This document shows, one piece after another, positions 8,068-16,610 of a DNA stretch of 41,006 nt. Location of the stretch: assembly GCA_044432805.1 (NCBI GenBank), contig JAWXUI010000008.1:1-41006 (forward strand). The letters are read 5' to 3'. A program made the position numbers and the translations under genes. Every line of letters starts with the position of its first letter. Position 1 is the first letter of the stretch. This DNA is from CAYJEO01 sp044432805. Lineage in GTDB: Bacteria > Bacillota_I > Bacilli_A > RF39 > UBA660. Below the pieces are notes generated by a model. It was given only the letters and a program-made list of their open reading frames with translations, was not told the origin of the DNA and did no database searches.

Positions 8068-8526
8068 ATGGATAAATTTAATCGAGCACTTCGTGGTTAT
8101 GATGTAAAGGAAGTTAATGACTTCTTAGATCAAACTATTATAAAAGTGGAGAACATGATAGTTGAAAACAGGAGAAAAGATGAACAAATAAAATCTTTAT
8201 CTGGTTTAGTAGAAGAAAATGAAACATTAAAAAGCAAATTAGCGACTTACCAAAGAATGGAAGAAACGTTAAATAAAGCTATATTTATGGCTCAAAAAAC
8301 TTCTGATCAAATGAGATTATCAGCACACAAAGATAGCGAAGTAATTGTAAATGATGCAAAACAAAATGCTAATCGTATTGTTAATGAAGCATTAATGAAA
8401 GCAGAAAAAATACAATTAACTTCTGAACAACTAACTCGAAATATCCATATGTTTAAAAAAAGGTTAAGAAATGTTGTCGAAGCACAATTAGAAGTAATTG
8501 ATGATATAGATAATATTACTTTATAG
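8068..8526 (+). CDS. divIVA: DivIVA family cell-pole/division-site protein
   Basis: A 152-residue coiled-coil protein with the DivIVA N-terminal motif RGYDVKEVNDFLD, followed by heptad-rich helix (about 20-70) and a second helical region (about 85-135). DivIVA binds curved membrane and recruits division, sporulation or wall factors. The N-terminus is short: the protein starts about ten residues after the usual start and lacks the L-T-P-x-D-I stretch. A stop at 8062-8064 in the same frame, and the AGAGGTGAT site at 8057-8064, force this start. ileS follows as in Bacillus. Confidence 0.9.
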   Translation: MDKFNRALRGYDVKEVNDFLDQTIIKVENMIVENRRKDEQIKSLSGLVEENETLKSKLATYQRMEETLNKAIFMAQKTSDQMRLSAHKDSEVIVNDAKQNANRIVNEALMKAEKIQLTSEQLTRNIHMFKKRLRNVVEAQLEVIDDIDNITL

Positions 8527-8530
8527 CAAA

Positions 8531-8724
8531 TGATGGAGACGGTATAATTATTTGAATTTTAGAAAGTTTATGGTTGATGAAAATAAACATTTGAAAATTA
8601 TACAAATCACTCTTGATGCTTTAGTACGATGAGTATTAAACGGTAACGCGTTATAGTTTTGAGAGTAGAAATAAAATAAGGTGGTACCGCGGTTTAAATC
8701 GTCCTTAACAGGATGATTTTTTTT
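8531..8724 (+). promoter_or_regulatory. T-box riboswitch leader of ileS
   Basis: The conserved T-box AAGGTGGTACCGCGG lies at 8678-8692. It is followed by a terminator: AATCGTCC (8697-8704) pairs with GGATGATT (8711-8718) and runs into a T tract. Upstream, GTATAAT (8542-8548) pairs with ATTATAC (8597-8603), probably in stem I, and ACTC/GAGT near 8609-8634 may form stem III. Uncharged tRNA-Ile would favour the antiterminator and allow ileS transcription. The specifier is not certain; ATT at 8589-8591 and ATC at 8606-8608 are candidates. The TATAAT at 8543-8548 could instead be a -10 element. Confidence 0.93.
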
Positions 8725-8745
8725 GTGGTTAGAAGGAGAAATATT

Positions 8746-11460
8746 ATGGATTACAAAGATACTTTATTAATGCCAAATACTGAATTTAGTATGAAAGGTA
8801 ATTTGGCTGAAAATGAAAAATTACAAAGAGAAAAATGGTTAGAATTAGATTTATATAATAAAATCTTAGAAAAGAATAAAGATGGTAAAGATTTTATCTT
8901 ACATGATGGTCCTCCATATGCAAATGGTCCTATTCATGTTGGTCATGCTTTAAATAAAATTATAAAAGATTTTATGCTAAGAAATAAAATGATGGAAGGT
9001 TATAAAGTTGAATTTATTCCTGGATGGGATACACACGGATTACCAATAGAATCAGCAGTTACTAAAACTGGAGTAGATAGAAAAAGTATGTCAAAAGCTG
9101 ATTTTAGAAGTCTATGTATGGAATTTGCAAAAAAACAAATAGAAATACAAAAAGAAGGTTTTCTAGCATGTAATGTTATAGGTGATTATGATCATCCATA
9201 TTATACATTCGCAAAAGAATTTGAAGCAAATCAAATAGAAGTATTTGCAAAAATGGCAAAACAAGGATTAATTTTTAAAGGATTAAAACCAGTTTATTGG
9301 TCTCCATCTTCTGAATCAGCATTAGCAGAAGCAGAAATTGAATATAAAGAAAAAAAAGACCCATCAATTTTTGTTGCATTTCCAGTAGTAAAAGGAAATA
9401 GTTTTGTTCAAAAAGATGATAATTTAGTAATATGGACAACAACACCTTGGACACTACCTGGTAACTTAGCAATAGCGTCAGGAGAAAAGTTTACTTATGC
9501 AAAAGTATTAGTAAATGATAAAAATTATGTTTTAGCGTTAGATTTACTTGAATCTTTAGCTATAGAATTTAATTGGGAAACATATGAAATAATATCTGAA
9601 TTTAGTGGGAAAGAATTAGAAAATGTAACTTACCAACATGTATTTATGGATAGAGTAAGTAAAGTAGTGTGCGGAGATCACGTTACATTAGACGCCGGAA
9701 CAGGTTTAGTGCATATTGCACCATCTTATGGTGTTGATGATTTCTTATTGGGAAAAAAACATGATTTAGGAATGGTTAATGGAGTAAATGACCAAGGATA
9801 TTTAACAGAAGAATCAGGAATGTTTGCAGGGTTATTTTATGATGACGCAAATAAAGAAGTAGTTAAACATTTAGATGAAACAGGATATTTATTAAAATTA
9901 AAATTTATTAAGCACTCATACCCACATGATTGGAGAACTAAAAAACCAGTAATCTTTAGAGCTACAGCACAATGGTTTTGTAGCATTGATAAAATAAGAG
10001 AAAAATTATTAAGTGAATTAGATACAAATGTTAGTTTCCATACACAATGGGGAAAAACAAGATTATATAATATGATAAAAGAAAGAGGAGATTGGTGTAT
10101 TTCTAGACAAAGAGTTTGGGGAGTACCTATTCCAATATTTTATAACGAAGATGGAAGCGAAATAGTTGATTATGATGTAATGTTACATATTGCAGACTTA
10201 TTTAGAGAACATGGTTCAAATATTTGGTTTGAAAAAACTGCAAAAGAATTATTACCAAGTGGATACAAAAATGAAGCAAGTCCAAATGGAAACTTCACAA
10301 AAGAAGAAGACATAATGGATGTTTGGTTTGATTCTGGTTCATCACATACGGGTGTATTACTTGAAAGAGGATTAAATTATCCAGCAGATGTTTATTTTGA
10401 AGGTTCAGATCAATATAGAGGTTGGTTTAATTCTTCACTAATTTGCGGTGTAGCTGCACATAATAGAGCACCTTATAAAACTTTAGTGTCTCATGGTTTT
10501 GTATTAGACGGTAAAGGATTAAAAATGAGTAAAAGCGTTGGAAATGTTGTTGATCCTATAAAAGTTGTTAGATTACATGGAAGTGATGTATTAAGATTAT
10601 GGGCTGCAAGTGTTGATTTTACTGAAGATGTAAAAATAAGTGATGATATATTAAAGCAAGTAAAAGAATCTTATAGAAAAATTAGAAATACTTATAGATT
10701 TATGTTGGGAAATTTATCTGACTTTAACGAAAGTGTAGATTATAAAGATATGCCTGTATATGATAAATATATGATGATTAGACTTAATGAAGTAATTGAA
10801 TCTATTAAAAATTCTTATGAAAATTATAATTATCAAGAAATATATAAAACAATAAACAACTTTATATCTTTAGAATTATCAAATTTCTATTTAGATTTTA
10901 CAAAAGATATATTATATATTGAAGGAAAAAATAGTTTAAAAAGAAGAAGTGTACAAACAGTATTACACGAAACACTTATGTCTTTAATTAAACTTTTAGC
11001 GCCAATCTTACCTTATACTTCAGAAGAAGTTTATAAATTACTAGATGGAAGTGTTGAATCAATTCATTTAACAGCTAACCCAGAAGTAACCAAATATGAT
11101 GATGAAGAAGAAATAAAAGAATTATTTAATCAATTCTTCGATATTAAAAATGATGTTTATAAAGCATTAGAAGAAGCTAGAAATGAAAAAGTAATTGGAA
11201 AAGGATTAGAAGCAATAGTTCATATAAATTTAGATAAAAAATATGATGAATTAGTTAGCGAATTAAATAAAGACTTCGCACAATTACTAATAGTTTCAAA
11301 AGTTATTTTGACTGATAAGAAATTAAATGAATATAATGTTTGTAGCGTTTTAGTTGAAAAAAACAATGGTGAAAAATGTGAAAGATGTTGGAACTATTTT
11401 GATAAATCAGAAATGACTGGAGATATTTGTACAAGATGTCACAACGTAATAAAAGGATAA
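8746..11460 (+). CDS. ileS: Isoleucyl-tRNA synthetase
   Basis: A 904-residue class I synthetase charging tRNA-Ile. The HIGH-type motif is H-V-G-H at residues 64-67, the editing domain lies at about 190-390, KMSKS is at 593-597, and the C-terminal zinc finger has C878, C881, C895 and C898 (the bacterial type). The ATG at 8746 is chosen because AGAAGGAGA lies six bases upstream; an earlier ATG at 8713 falls inside the leader terminator and is rejected. Expression is controlled by the T-box leader. A strong hairpin terminator overlaps the stop codon. Confidence 0.98.
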   Translation: MDYKDTLLMPNTEFSMKGNLAENEKLQREKWLELDLYNKILEKNKDGKDFILHDGPPYANGPIHVGHALNKIIKDFMLRNKMMEGYKVEFIPGWDTHGLPIESAVTKTGVDRKSMSKADFRSLCMEFAKKQIEIQKEGFLACNVIGDYDHPYYTFAKEFEANQIEVFAKMAKQGLIFKGLKPVYWSPSSESALAEAEIEYKEKKDPSIFVAFPVVKGNSFVQKDDNLVIWTTTPWTLPGNLAIASGEKFTYAKVLVNDKNYVLALDLLESLAIEFNWETYEIISEFSGKELENVTYQHVFMDRVSKVVCGDHVTLDAGTGLVHIAPSYGVDDFLLGKKHDLGMVNGVNDQGYLTEESGMFAGLFYDDANKEVVKHLDETGYLLKLKFIKHSYPHDWRTKKPVIFRATAQWFCSIDKIREKLLSELDTNVSFHTQWGKTRLYNMIKERGDWCISRQRVWGVPIPIFYNEDGSEIVDYDVMLHIADLFREHGSNIWFEKTAKELLPSGYKNEASPNGNFTKEEDIMDVWFDSGSSHTGVLLERGLNYPADVYFEGSDQYRGWFNSSLICGVAAHNRAPYKTLVSHGFVLDGKGLKMSKSVGNVVDPIKVVRLHGSDVLRLWAASVDFTEDVKISDDILKQVKESYRKIRNTYRFMLGNLSDFNESVDYKDMPVYDKYMMIRLNEVIESIKNSYENYNYQEIYKTINNFISLELSNFYLDFTKDILYIEGKNSLKRRSVQTVLHETLMSLIKLLAPILPYTSEEVYKLLDGSVESIHLTANPEVTKYDDEEEIKELFNQFFDIKNDVYKALEEARNEKVIGKGLEAIVHINLDKKYDELVSELNKDFAQLLIVSKVILTDKKLNEYNVCSVLVEKNNGEKCERCWNYFDKSEMTGDICTRCHNVIKG

Positions 11461-11477
11461 ATATATCCTTTTTTTTA
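11451..11477 (+). terminator. ileS terminator
   Basis: AAAAGGATA pairs with TATCCTTTT around an AATA loop, followed by more T. Confidence 0.8.
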
Positions 11478-11484
11478 TAGAAAG

Positions 11485-11493
11485 TGTTATAAT
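11485..11493 (+). promoter_or_regulatory. Extended -10 promoter of pta
   Basis: TGT-TATAAT lies between the ileS terminator and the AGGAGG (11500-11505) of pta. No good -35 is seen. Confidence 0.6.
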
Positions 11494-11514
11494 ATATATA
11501 GGAGGATTGAAAAT

Positions 11515-12504
11515 ATGAACTTTATTGAAAATATAAAAAACTTAGCAAGAGAAAATAAAAAGAAAATTATTTTACCAGAATCGATGGATGAAAGAGTTTT
11601 GTCGGCTGCTGAAATTATAATAGAAGAAGATATAGCTGAAATTATAATTATTGGAGCAAAAGAAAAGATATTAGAGGAAAGACCAAAATTAGAAAAAGCA
11701 ACATTTTATGATCCGAAAACTAGTGAATTAACAAATGATTTTATAGATCAATTTGTAGAAATGAGAAAATCCAAGGGAATGGATTATGATACAGCAAAAG
11801 AATTTATGTTAACAGATTATATGCATTTTGCATGTATGCTTGTTAAAAATAAAATGGCGCATGGAATTGTTAGTGGAGCTTGTCATTCAACTTCAAATAC
11901 ATTAAGACCTGCTTTACAAATAATAAAAACGTCACCTAATTCTAATTTGGTTTCATCATTTTTTATAATGGTTGTGCCAAATTGTAAAATGGGTGAGGAT
12001 GGAGTATTTATCTTTTCTGATTCAGCAATAAATCAAAATCCTACTTCTGAGCAATTAGCAAATATTGCGTATGACAGTGCTACTAATTTTGAATCATTGT
12101 TACATAAAAAAGCAAAAGTTGCATTTTTATCACATTCAAGTCATGGTTCAGCAAAACATACTGATATTGACAAAGTAGTAAATGCTGTAAAAATAGCAAA
12201 AGAAAAATATCCACAATTTTTAATGGATGGAGAATTACAATTAGATGCTGCAATAGTTCCTGAAATAAGTAAGTCTAAAGCTCCAAACTCTTTATTAAAA
12301 GGGGAAGCAAATGTCTTAATCTTTCCTGATCTAGATGCTGCTAATATAGGATATAAATTAGTCCAAAGATTTGCAAATGCACAAGCTTATGGGCCAATAT
12401 GTCAAGGGATGGCTGCTGCTGTAAATGATTTGTCAAGAGGATGCTATATTGAAGATATAGTAGGGACAGTTGCATTAACTGCTATTCAATCAAATAGTTT
12501 ATGA
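11515..12504 (+). CDS. pta: Phosphate acetyltransferase
   Basis: A 329-residue short-form Pta (PTA_PTB domain), which interconverts acetyl-CoA and acetyl phosphate, normally feeding acetate kinase for ATP. Recognised by K-K-I-I-L-P-E-S near the start, the G-A-C-H-S-T-S-N-T-L-R-P segment, the late L-I-F-P-D-L-D-A-A-N-I-G-Y-K and G-P-I-C-Q-G. Length fits Bacillus Pta (about 323). No ackA is adjacent. It has its own promoter and a strong AGGAGG. Its TGA overlaps the ATG of a possible 31-residue ORF. Confidence 0.94.
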   Translation: MNFIENIKNLARENKKKIILPESMDERVLSAAEIIIEEDIAEIIIIGAKEKILEERPKLEKATFYDPKTSELTNDFIDQFVEMRKSKGMDYDTAKEFMLTDYMHFACMLVKNKMAHGIVSGACHSTSNTLRPALQIIKTSPNSNLVSSFFIMVVPNCKMGEDGVFIFSDSAINQNPTSEQLANIAYDSATNFESLLHKKAKVAFLSHSSHGSAKHTDIDKVVNAVKIAKEKYPQFLMDGELQLDAAIVPEISKSKAPNSLLKGEANVLIFPDLDAANIGYKLVQRFANAQAYGPICQGMAAAVNDLSRGCYIEDIVGTVALTAIQSNSL

Positions 12505-12596
12505 TAAATATAATTTTATTTGTTGCAATTTTTTTAGAAATAATTTGTTTTTGGAAAAAAGAAAAAATAGATATTATGAAAAAAGATTTTAAATAA
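12501..12596 (+). CDS. Possible 31-residue membrane peptide overlapping the pta stop
   Basis: An ATGA overlap places an ATG at 12501 on the pta stop. The frame reads one hydrophobic helix (about residues 2-17) followed by a Lys-rich tail and ends at TAA 12594-12596 inside a terminator hairpin. There is no clear ribosome-binding site, so expression would rely on coupling to pta. It could be a chance ORF. Confidence 0.3.
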   Translation: MINIILFVAIFLEIICFWKKEKIDIMKKDFK

Positions 12597-12606
12597 AGTC
12601 TTTTTT
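12579..12606 (+). terminator. pta terminator
   Basis: AAAAAAGATTTT pairs with AAAGTCTTTTTT (one G-U pair) around an AAAT loop. The T tract is part of the stem. Confidence 0.6.
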
Positions 12607-12634
12607 AGTTAATATTTAAATTCTATATAACGTA

Positions 12635-12643
12635 TGATATAAT
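12635..12643 (+). promoter_or_regulatory. Extended -10 promoter of the 12665 unit
   Basis: TGA-TATAAT lies 22 bases before the start of the 485-residue gene. No convincing -35. Confidence 0.6.
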
Positions 12644-12664
12644 ACATTTATATGGATGTGATTT

Positions 12665-14122
12665 ATGGAAGAAAAAATAATTTTTTTAATAAAAAAGTTA
12701 AAATTCGAAAATAAGTATAGTGATGAATTAAATTTTATAGAAAATAAATTTAAAGGTATTTCTTCTAAAAAATATCTTTTCAAAAAAAACAAAGAAAAAG
12801 ATTTGAATGATGTTTATTTATTATTGAAAAACTTGATAACTAAATTATTTGATTTTTCAAAAGAACTAGATAGCTTGACTACTTTTTCTGATTCAATTTC
12901 TTTTTTTGATACAGAATCCATTACTTTTTATACTAATAAGTATCTAGAAAATAATAAATATGTAATAACAGACGGAAAATTAAAAATTATAGGATGTCGT
13001 ATTAATGAAAAAATGATTGAAGAAGAACTAAATTCTAGAATTGGATTATTAATGATAGATTTTGAAAATACAAATTTAAGTTTAGAAGAATTAATAACAA
13101 AATTAAAAGACACTTATAAATCTGAAACTATAAATATAAAAGAGTATGAGGACTTTCAATTAGAAAAATATTATGGTTCATTTGATTTTATGCTAAAAAG
13201 AGTTAAATTAGCAAATGAACAAATTTTAAAAATGAAAGATAACAAATATACAAATGAGAACAGTGTATTAATTGATTGCTTAGCTTTAACCAGTGATATA
13301 TTAGCTTGTTTTTCAAATGTAAATTTTAATTATTTGGATATTGAAGAGCAAAAACAGATTTATTTAAAATTAGAGCAATTGTATATAAAATTTTTATCAG
13401 TAGAAAATACATTAGCAAGTGAAATAGAATATATATGGAAAGATTCTTTAACAAATCCATTAGAATACGATACTTCTAATTTCTCTTTTATAGGTCATGT
13501 GTTTACTTCTGGAGAGTGTGATGTTGATGATATGGATAAAGTTTGTTGTTCATATTTTACTAATGATTCAATTTCAATAGCACATGATTATGCTAGATAC
13601 GAATATGGATATATATTTGATTACGATATAGAATTTATTGACTCAGTTGCATTTGAAGATTCTGGTTCGTGGAGAGTGTCTAAAAAAGAATTTTTTGAAA
13701 GAGGATGTAATATAAATGTTCAATTTGAACAAAACATAAACGAAGATGTATCTTTATTTTATGAAAAATGCAGTGATGTTTATAAATTATTATTGCCTTT
13801 TGAAATGAATGAATATTCAAAAATGCAAAATTATATGTATAACGGAGAATTTCTAAATTATGAAAATATGGCTATTTATAATGAAATAGTTATGATAAAT
13901 AAAAATAAAAAATTAAGACCAATTGGAGTTTTTGTGATAACAGATGAATTTGATGATTATACAGATGTAATACAAAAAGCAAAAAGTTTGAGTGAAAGAA
14001 CAGGTGTTCCATTTATTAATATAAATATGACTTTATTAAGAAAACAAATGGGACTTAAACCTAAACAAGAATTGATGGATAAAGAAACAATTGAAAAATT
14101 GGGCGGGAAAATGAAATTATAG
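12665..14122 (+). CDS. Uncharacterised 485-residue protein
   Basis: I do not assign this to a family. It has no signal peptide or membrane segment. The first 270 residues look mostly helical and charged. A distinct second part (about 275-485) contains F-I-G-H-V-F-T-S-G-E, C-C-S-Y-F-T-N-D-S-I-S, Y-G-Y-I-F-D-Y-D-I and V-A-F-E-D-S-G-S-W, then a C-terminal segment R-P-I-G-V-F-V-I-T-D-E-F followed by a helix and G-V-P-F-I-N-I-N. The mid part loosely recalls ADP-ribosyltransferase-like folds in gut bacterial proteins, but this is only an impression. It starts the unit with the 14139 and 15544 genes, 16 bases upstream of the next start. Confidence 0.8.
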   Translation: MEEKIIFLIKKLKFENKYSDELNFIENKFKGISSKKYLFKKNKEKDLNDVYLLLKNLITKLFDFSKELDSLTTFSDSISFFDTESITFYTNKYLENNKYVITDGKLKIIGCRINEKMIEEELNSRIGLLMIDFENTNLSLEELITKLKDTYKSETINIKEYEDFQLEKYYGSFDFMLKRVKLANEQILKMKDNKYTNENSVLIDCLALTSDILACFSNVNFNYLDIEEQKQIYLKLEQLYIKFLSVENTLASEIEYIWKDSLTNPLEYDTSNFSFIGHVFTSGECDVDDMDKVCCSYFTNDSISIAHDYARYEYGYIFDYDIEFIDSVAFEDSGSWRVSKKEFFERGCNINVQFEQNINEDVSLFYEKCSDVYKLLLPFEMNEYSKMQNYMYNGEFLNYENMAIYNEIVMINKNKKLRPIGVFVITDEFDDYTDVIQKAKSLSERTGVPFININMTLLRKQMGLKPKQELMDKETIEKLGGKMKL

Positions 14123-14138
14123 AGAAAAGAGGAATAAT

Positions 14139-15527
14139 ATGAAAAAAATAGAGAAAATATATTTTGACTTAATTGAAAAAGGAGTTTATGATGAAAATAA
14201 TGCAAAGGGGTTAATGATTACTGAAGATGAGATGATACATGGTGTTTGTATTCAGTTTTCTAAATTATTAATAACAGAATTAAGAAAAGAAGGTTATAGT
14301 GCTGGATTAATAGCAACAGACGCTGGAAAGGTTAAGCACGCAGCAGTAATATATAAAGATAAAGATAATCAAGTTTATATAGCTGATCCAGTAACTGATA
14401 TAAAAATTTTAACAGAAGCTGAAAATAGAAAGATAGAAGTTAAAAAAATTATTAAAAATAAAAATTGGAAAAGAGATTTAAAAAGTTATTATGATGAGTA
14501 TGGTGTAATTAGTGAATTTTTTTATGATGAAAAAAAAGATTCAATTAATAGCGTTCCATTGCCAGGAAGATTATATTTAAAAGATAGAGAACAAATAGAG
14601 GCACATATTTCTTTGGGAAATTTAATAGTTAAAAATACTGAACCTATTCAGAATCCAACTTTAAATTCATTAAAGCATTTAGCTGATGGTCCAACTTTAT
14701 TAGCATGTCAAGAATTATATAAACGTGGGATATCTACTTACTGTAGTAATTATACTAAAGAAAATGGAAAATGTTTCATAAATATTGATTTCAATTCGTT
14801 ATCTTTAGAAAACAAAGAATTGATAAGGGATTTAATTAAAAAAAAGCCAGATAATTATGTATTGAAATGCAAAACGGGGTTTTATAGAGAACTTGGAGGA
14901 GACAGTGATGTTGAAAATCCTAATATACCAATGGAAGTTGTTTTAGGTTTTAAACAAAGTGACAATAGTAATCTTGGACAAACAAATATAGATATGTTTG
15001 AATTAATCAATTCTTTAAAAAAACAAACATATATGCAAGGTGTTTATTCTTACAACGATGTAATGAATAACGAACATAACAAAATTGAAAAAAGAGATAA
15101 TACACCAGAAGTAGAAGAATTAAAATGTAATGATAGTCATTCTAACTTTGAAATAGCGCAATTAGAAGGATTATTATATTCAGAAAAGTATAATATGTTT
15201 TTTAGCAGTCAGAGTGATAAATCTCGTTATATAGAAAGTTTGTATAGAAAAGAAAATGATTGGAGAACAGAAGAAGAAATAGCAAACGAAAATAATTTGT
15301 ATTTTGCCAAAGATGATTTATTTTATGAAAGTATTGAAGAATACGAAATGGCAAGAATAAGAGAAATAACTAGTGAAGAATACGAAAATGAAAGTATAGG
15401 AGAAATAACTACTGAAGAATACGAAATGGCAAGTATAAGAGAAATAACTAGTGAAGAGATAGAAGAAGCTTCTGTCTCATATGGTTTAATAGATAAATTA
15501 AAAGGTTTTTTCAAAAGGTCTAAGTAA
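14139..15527 (+). CDS. Papain/transglutaminase-like protein with C-terminal 13-residue repeats
   Basis: A 462-residue protein without signal peptide. Residues 30-90 suggest a Cys-His-Asp triad of the transglutaminase/NAT/papain-like fold: C37 in H-G-V-C-I-Q-F-S, H67 in V-K-H-A-A-V-I-Y and D83 in Y-I-A-D-P-V. A second domain at about 170-240 reads L-A-D-G-P-T-L-L-A-C-Q-E-L-Y, Y-C-S-N-Y-T and F-I-N-I-D-F. The tail (about 400-442) has three 13-residue repeats of E-E-Y-E-x-x-x-I-x-E-I-T-[ST] and a short basic end. Function is unknown; a peptide- or amide-processing enzyme is inferred only from the triad pattern. RBS AGAGGAA at about 14127. Confidence 0.8.
   Translation: MKKIEKIYFDLIEKGVYDENNAKGLMITEDEMIHGVCIQFSKLLITELRKEGYSAGLIATDAGKVKHAAVIYKDKDNQVYIADPVTDIKILTEAENRKIEVKKIIKNKNWKRDLKSYYDEYGVISEFFYDEKKDSINSVPLPGRLYLKDREQIEAHISLGNLIVKNTEPIQNPTLNSLKHLADGPTLLACQELYKRGISTYCSNYTKENGKCFINIDFNSLSLENKELIRDLIKKKPDNYVLKCKTGFYRELGGDSDVENPNIPMEVVLGFKQSDNSNLGQTNIDMFELINSLKKQTYMQGVYSYNDVMNNEHNKIEKRDNTPEVEELKCNDSHSNFEIAQLEGLLYSEKYNMFFSSQSDKSRYIESLYRKENDWRTEEEIANENNLYFAKDDLFYESIEEYEMARIREITSEEYENESIGEITTEEYEMASIREITSEEIEEASVSYGLIDKLKGFFKRSK
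15336..15452 (+). repeat. Three tandem 39-bp repeats inside the 14139 gene
   Basis: Units at 15336-15374, 15375-15413 and 15414-15452, followed by a partial fourth unit. Units 1 and 3 are nearly identical (one difference seen by eye); unit 2 is more diverged. Being a multiple of three, unit changes would keep the frame. Confidence 0.9.
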
Positions 15528-15543
15528 GGGTGATTTTGTTTAT

Positions 15544-15774
15544 ATGAACAATGTGTCAAAAAGATTAAAAGAGGTTTATGTCATTTTAAAGTATGTAGAT
15601 AAAGTTAAATATAAAAAAATACCTGATAGTTTAATTTGTTATATAGAGACTAATATGGACAAAGATTATCAATGGGATTTTGATGTTAATAAAAAGTTGT
15701 GCAATCAAGGGTTAGATGTAGTAACTATTGAGATGCTAACATATATAAATAGTAATTATTTTATAGAAGATTAA
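15544..15774 (+). CDS. Small conserved hypothetical protein, 76 residues
   Basis: A compact helical protein: an N-terminal helix, I-P-D-S-L-I-C-Y-I-E-T-N-M-D-K-D-Y-Q-W-D-F-D, then a C-terminal helix with T-I-E-M-L-T-Y-I-N. The pattern of I-P, I-E, N, D-K-D-Y-x-W and D followed by an I-L-x-Y-I-N-like helix is one I associate with a frequent small family of unknown function in gut Firmicutes. AAGGGTGAT lies about ten bases upstream. It closes the unit begun at 12665 and ends at a shared terminator. Confidence 0.7.
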   Translation: MNNVSKRLKEVYVILKYVDKVKYKKIPDSLICYIETNMDKDYQWDFDVNKKLCNQGLDVVTIEMLTYINSNYFIED

Positions 15775-15799
15775 AAAAATGACTTTTAAAGTCATTTTT
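15775..15799. terminator. Bidirectional terminator between convergent genes
   Basis: AAAAATGACTTT and AAAGTCATTTTT form an almost perfect inverted repeat with A and T tracts on both sides, so it can stop transcription from the + strand unit and from the - strand gene. Confidence 0.8.
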
Positions 15800-16493
15800 A
15801 TCTTATTTCAAAATCAATATAATAATTAGTTGGATCATTTGGGTCTATTAATAAATCAACTAATTCATCTGAATCTCTACTTTTAAAATCATATCTAGGA
15901 TCGCCTTTAAGAGAAATAACATCACCATTTATCTCATAGTTAATTAATATACAATAAATTTTTTGTTCATTAACTGTTTGCCCTGTAAATATAAGTTCAT
16001 ATTTTAATCCCTTAACAAGTTTTCCGTGATTAGCTAAATATTTTACTTTCTTTATTTTCTTATTTGTTTTTATTATATGAGTTATTGACACATATAGAAA
16101 TGCAAATGTTAATATAAAAAGCAATAAATCAATAATACCTAATGAGTAATCATATTCAGTGACACAATTTGTCGGATCATCAACATCGTAATAGACAGTG
16201 TTTTTTTCTTCCATACCATTACTTGAGCTAGATGTATAAGATGGCTTACAAAAATAAGTTGAGCCATCAACAACATATTCATATGTTACGTTATACATTA
16301 AACTTCCTTCATCATCAATTGTTGGTATAATATATACTTCACTAGCGGTAGTTTCTCCAGAAAATGAAAATTTTTTAACGATTGGGGTTACCGAAACCAT
16401 AACAAAAATAACAAATAATATTACTCCTGCAATTAAAAATGGAGCATAAAATTTATAATTTTTTTTTAAATTAGAATAATCAATATTGTACAT
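15798..16493 (-). CDS. DUF3592-like membrane protein
   Basis: A 231-residue protein with two membrane segments (about 17-38 and 120-140) and two similar extracytoplasmic/soluble parts. Each has a beta-rich stretch of the form Y-x-V-x-Y-x-Y-x-V-D-G (or L-I-N-Y-E-I-N-G) and ends in a [DP]-x-[DN]-P-T-N motif (D-V-D-D-P-T-N and D-P-N-D-P-T-N), the internal symmetry typical of DUF3592 proteins. Function unknown. It is the only confident - strand gene here. RBS AAAGGAG lies at 16506-16500. Expression is from its own divergent promoter. Confidence 0.75.
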   Translation of the reverse strand: MYNIDYSNLKKNYKFYAPFLIAGVILFVIFVMVSVTPIVKKFSFSGETTASEVYIIPTIDDEGSLMYNVTYEYVVDGSTYFCKPSYTSSSSNGMEEKNTVYYDVDDPTNCVTEYDYSLGIIDLLLFILTFAFLYVSITHIIKTNKKIKKVKYLANHGKLVKGLKYELIFTGQTVNEQKIYCILINYEINGDVISLKGDPRYDFKSRDSDELVDLLIDPNDPTNYYIDFEIR

Positions 16494-16520
16494 ATAAAAC
16501 TCCTTTACTATTATAAATAA

Positions 16521-16549
16521 ATTATACTATATAAAATGCATTTAGTAAA
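16521..16549 (-). promoter_or_regulatory. Promoter of the DUF3592-like gene
   Basis: On the - strand, TTTACT (16549-16544), a 17-base spacer and a perfect TATAAT (16526-16521) precede the gene. Confidence 0.6.
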
Positions 16550-16576
16550 TAAAACATTTTTATAAATATTTATTCG

Positions 16577-16585
16577 TGATATAAT
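16577..16585 (+). promoter_or_regulatory. Extended -10 promoter of the 16611 gene
   Basis: TGA-TATAAT lies 25 bases before the start, giving a short leader with GAGAGGTG. Confidence 0.6.
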
Positions 16586-16610
16586 TATGACAATAGAGAG
16601 GTGTGTAAAA

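Noticed and set aside
15323..15559. - strand ORF with internal repeats opposite the 13-residue repeats
   Set aside because: Its repeats only mirror the 39-bp units of the + strand gene, and there is no ribosome-binding site.
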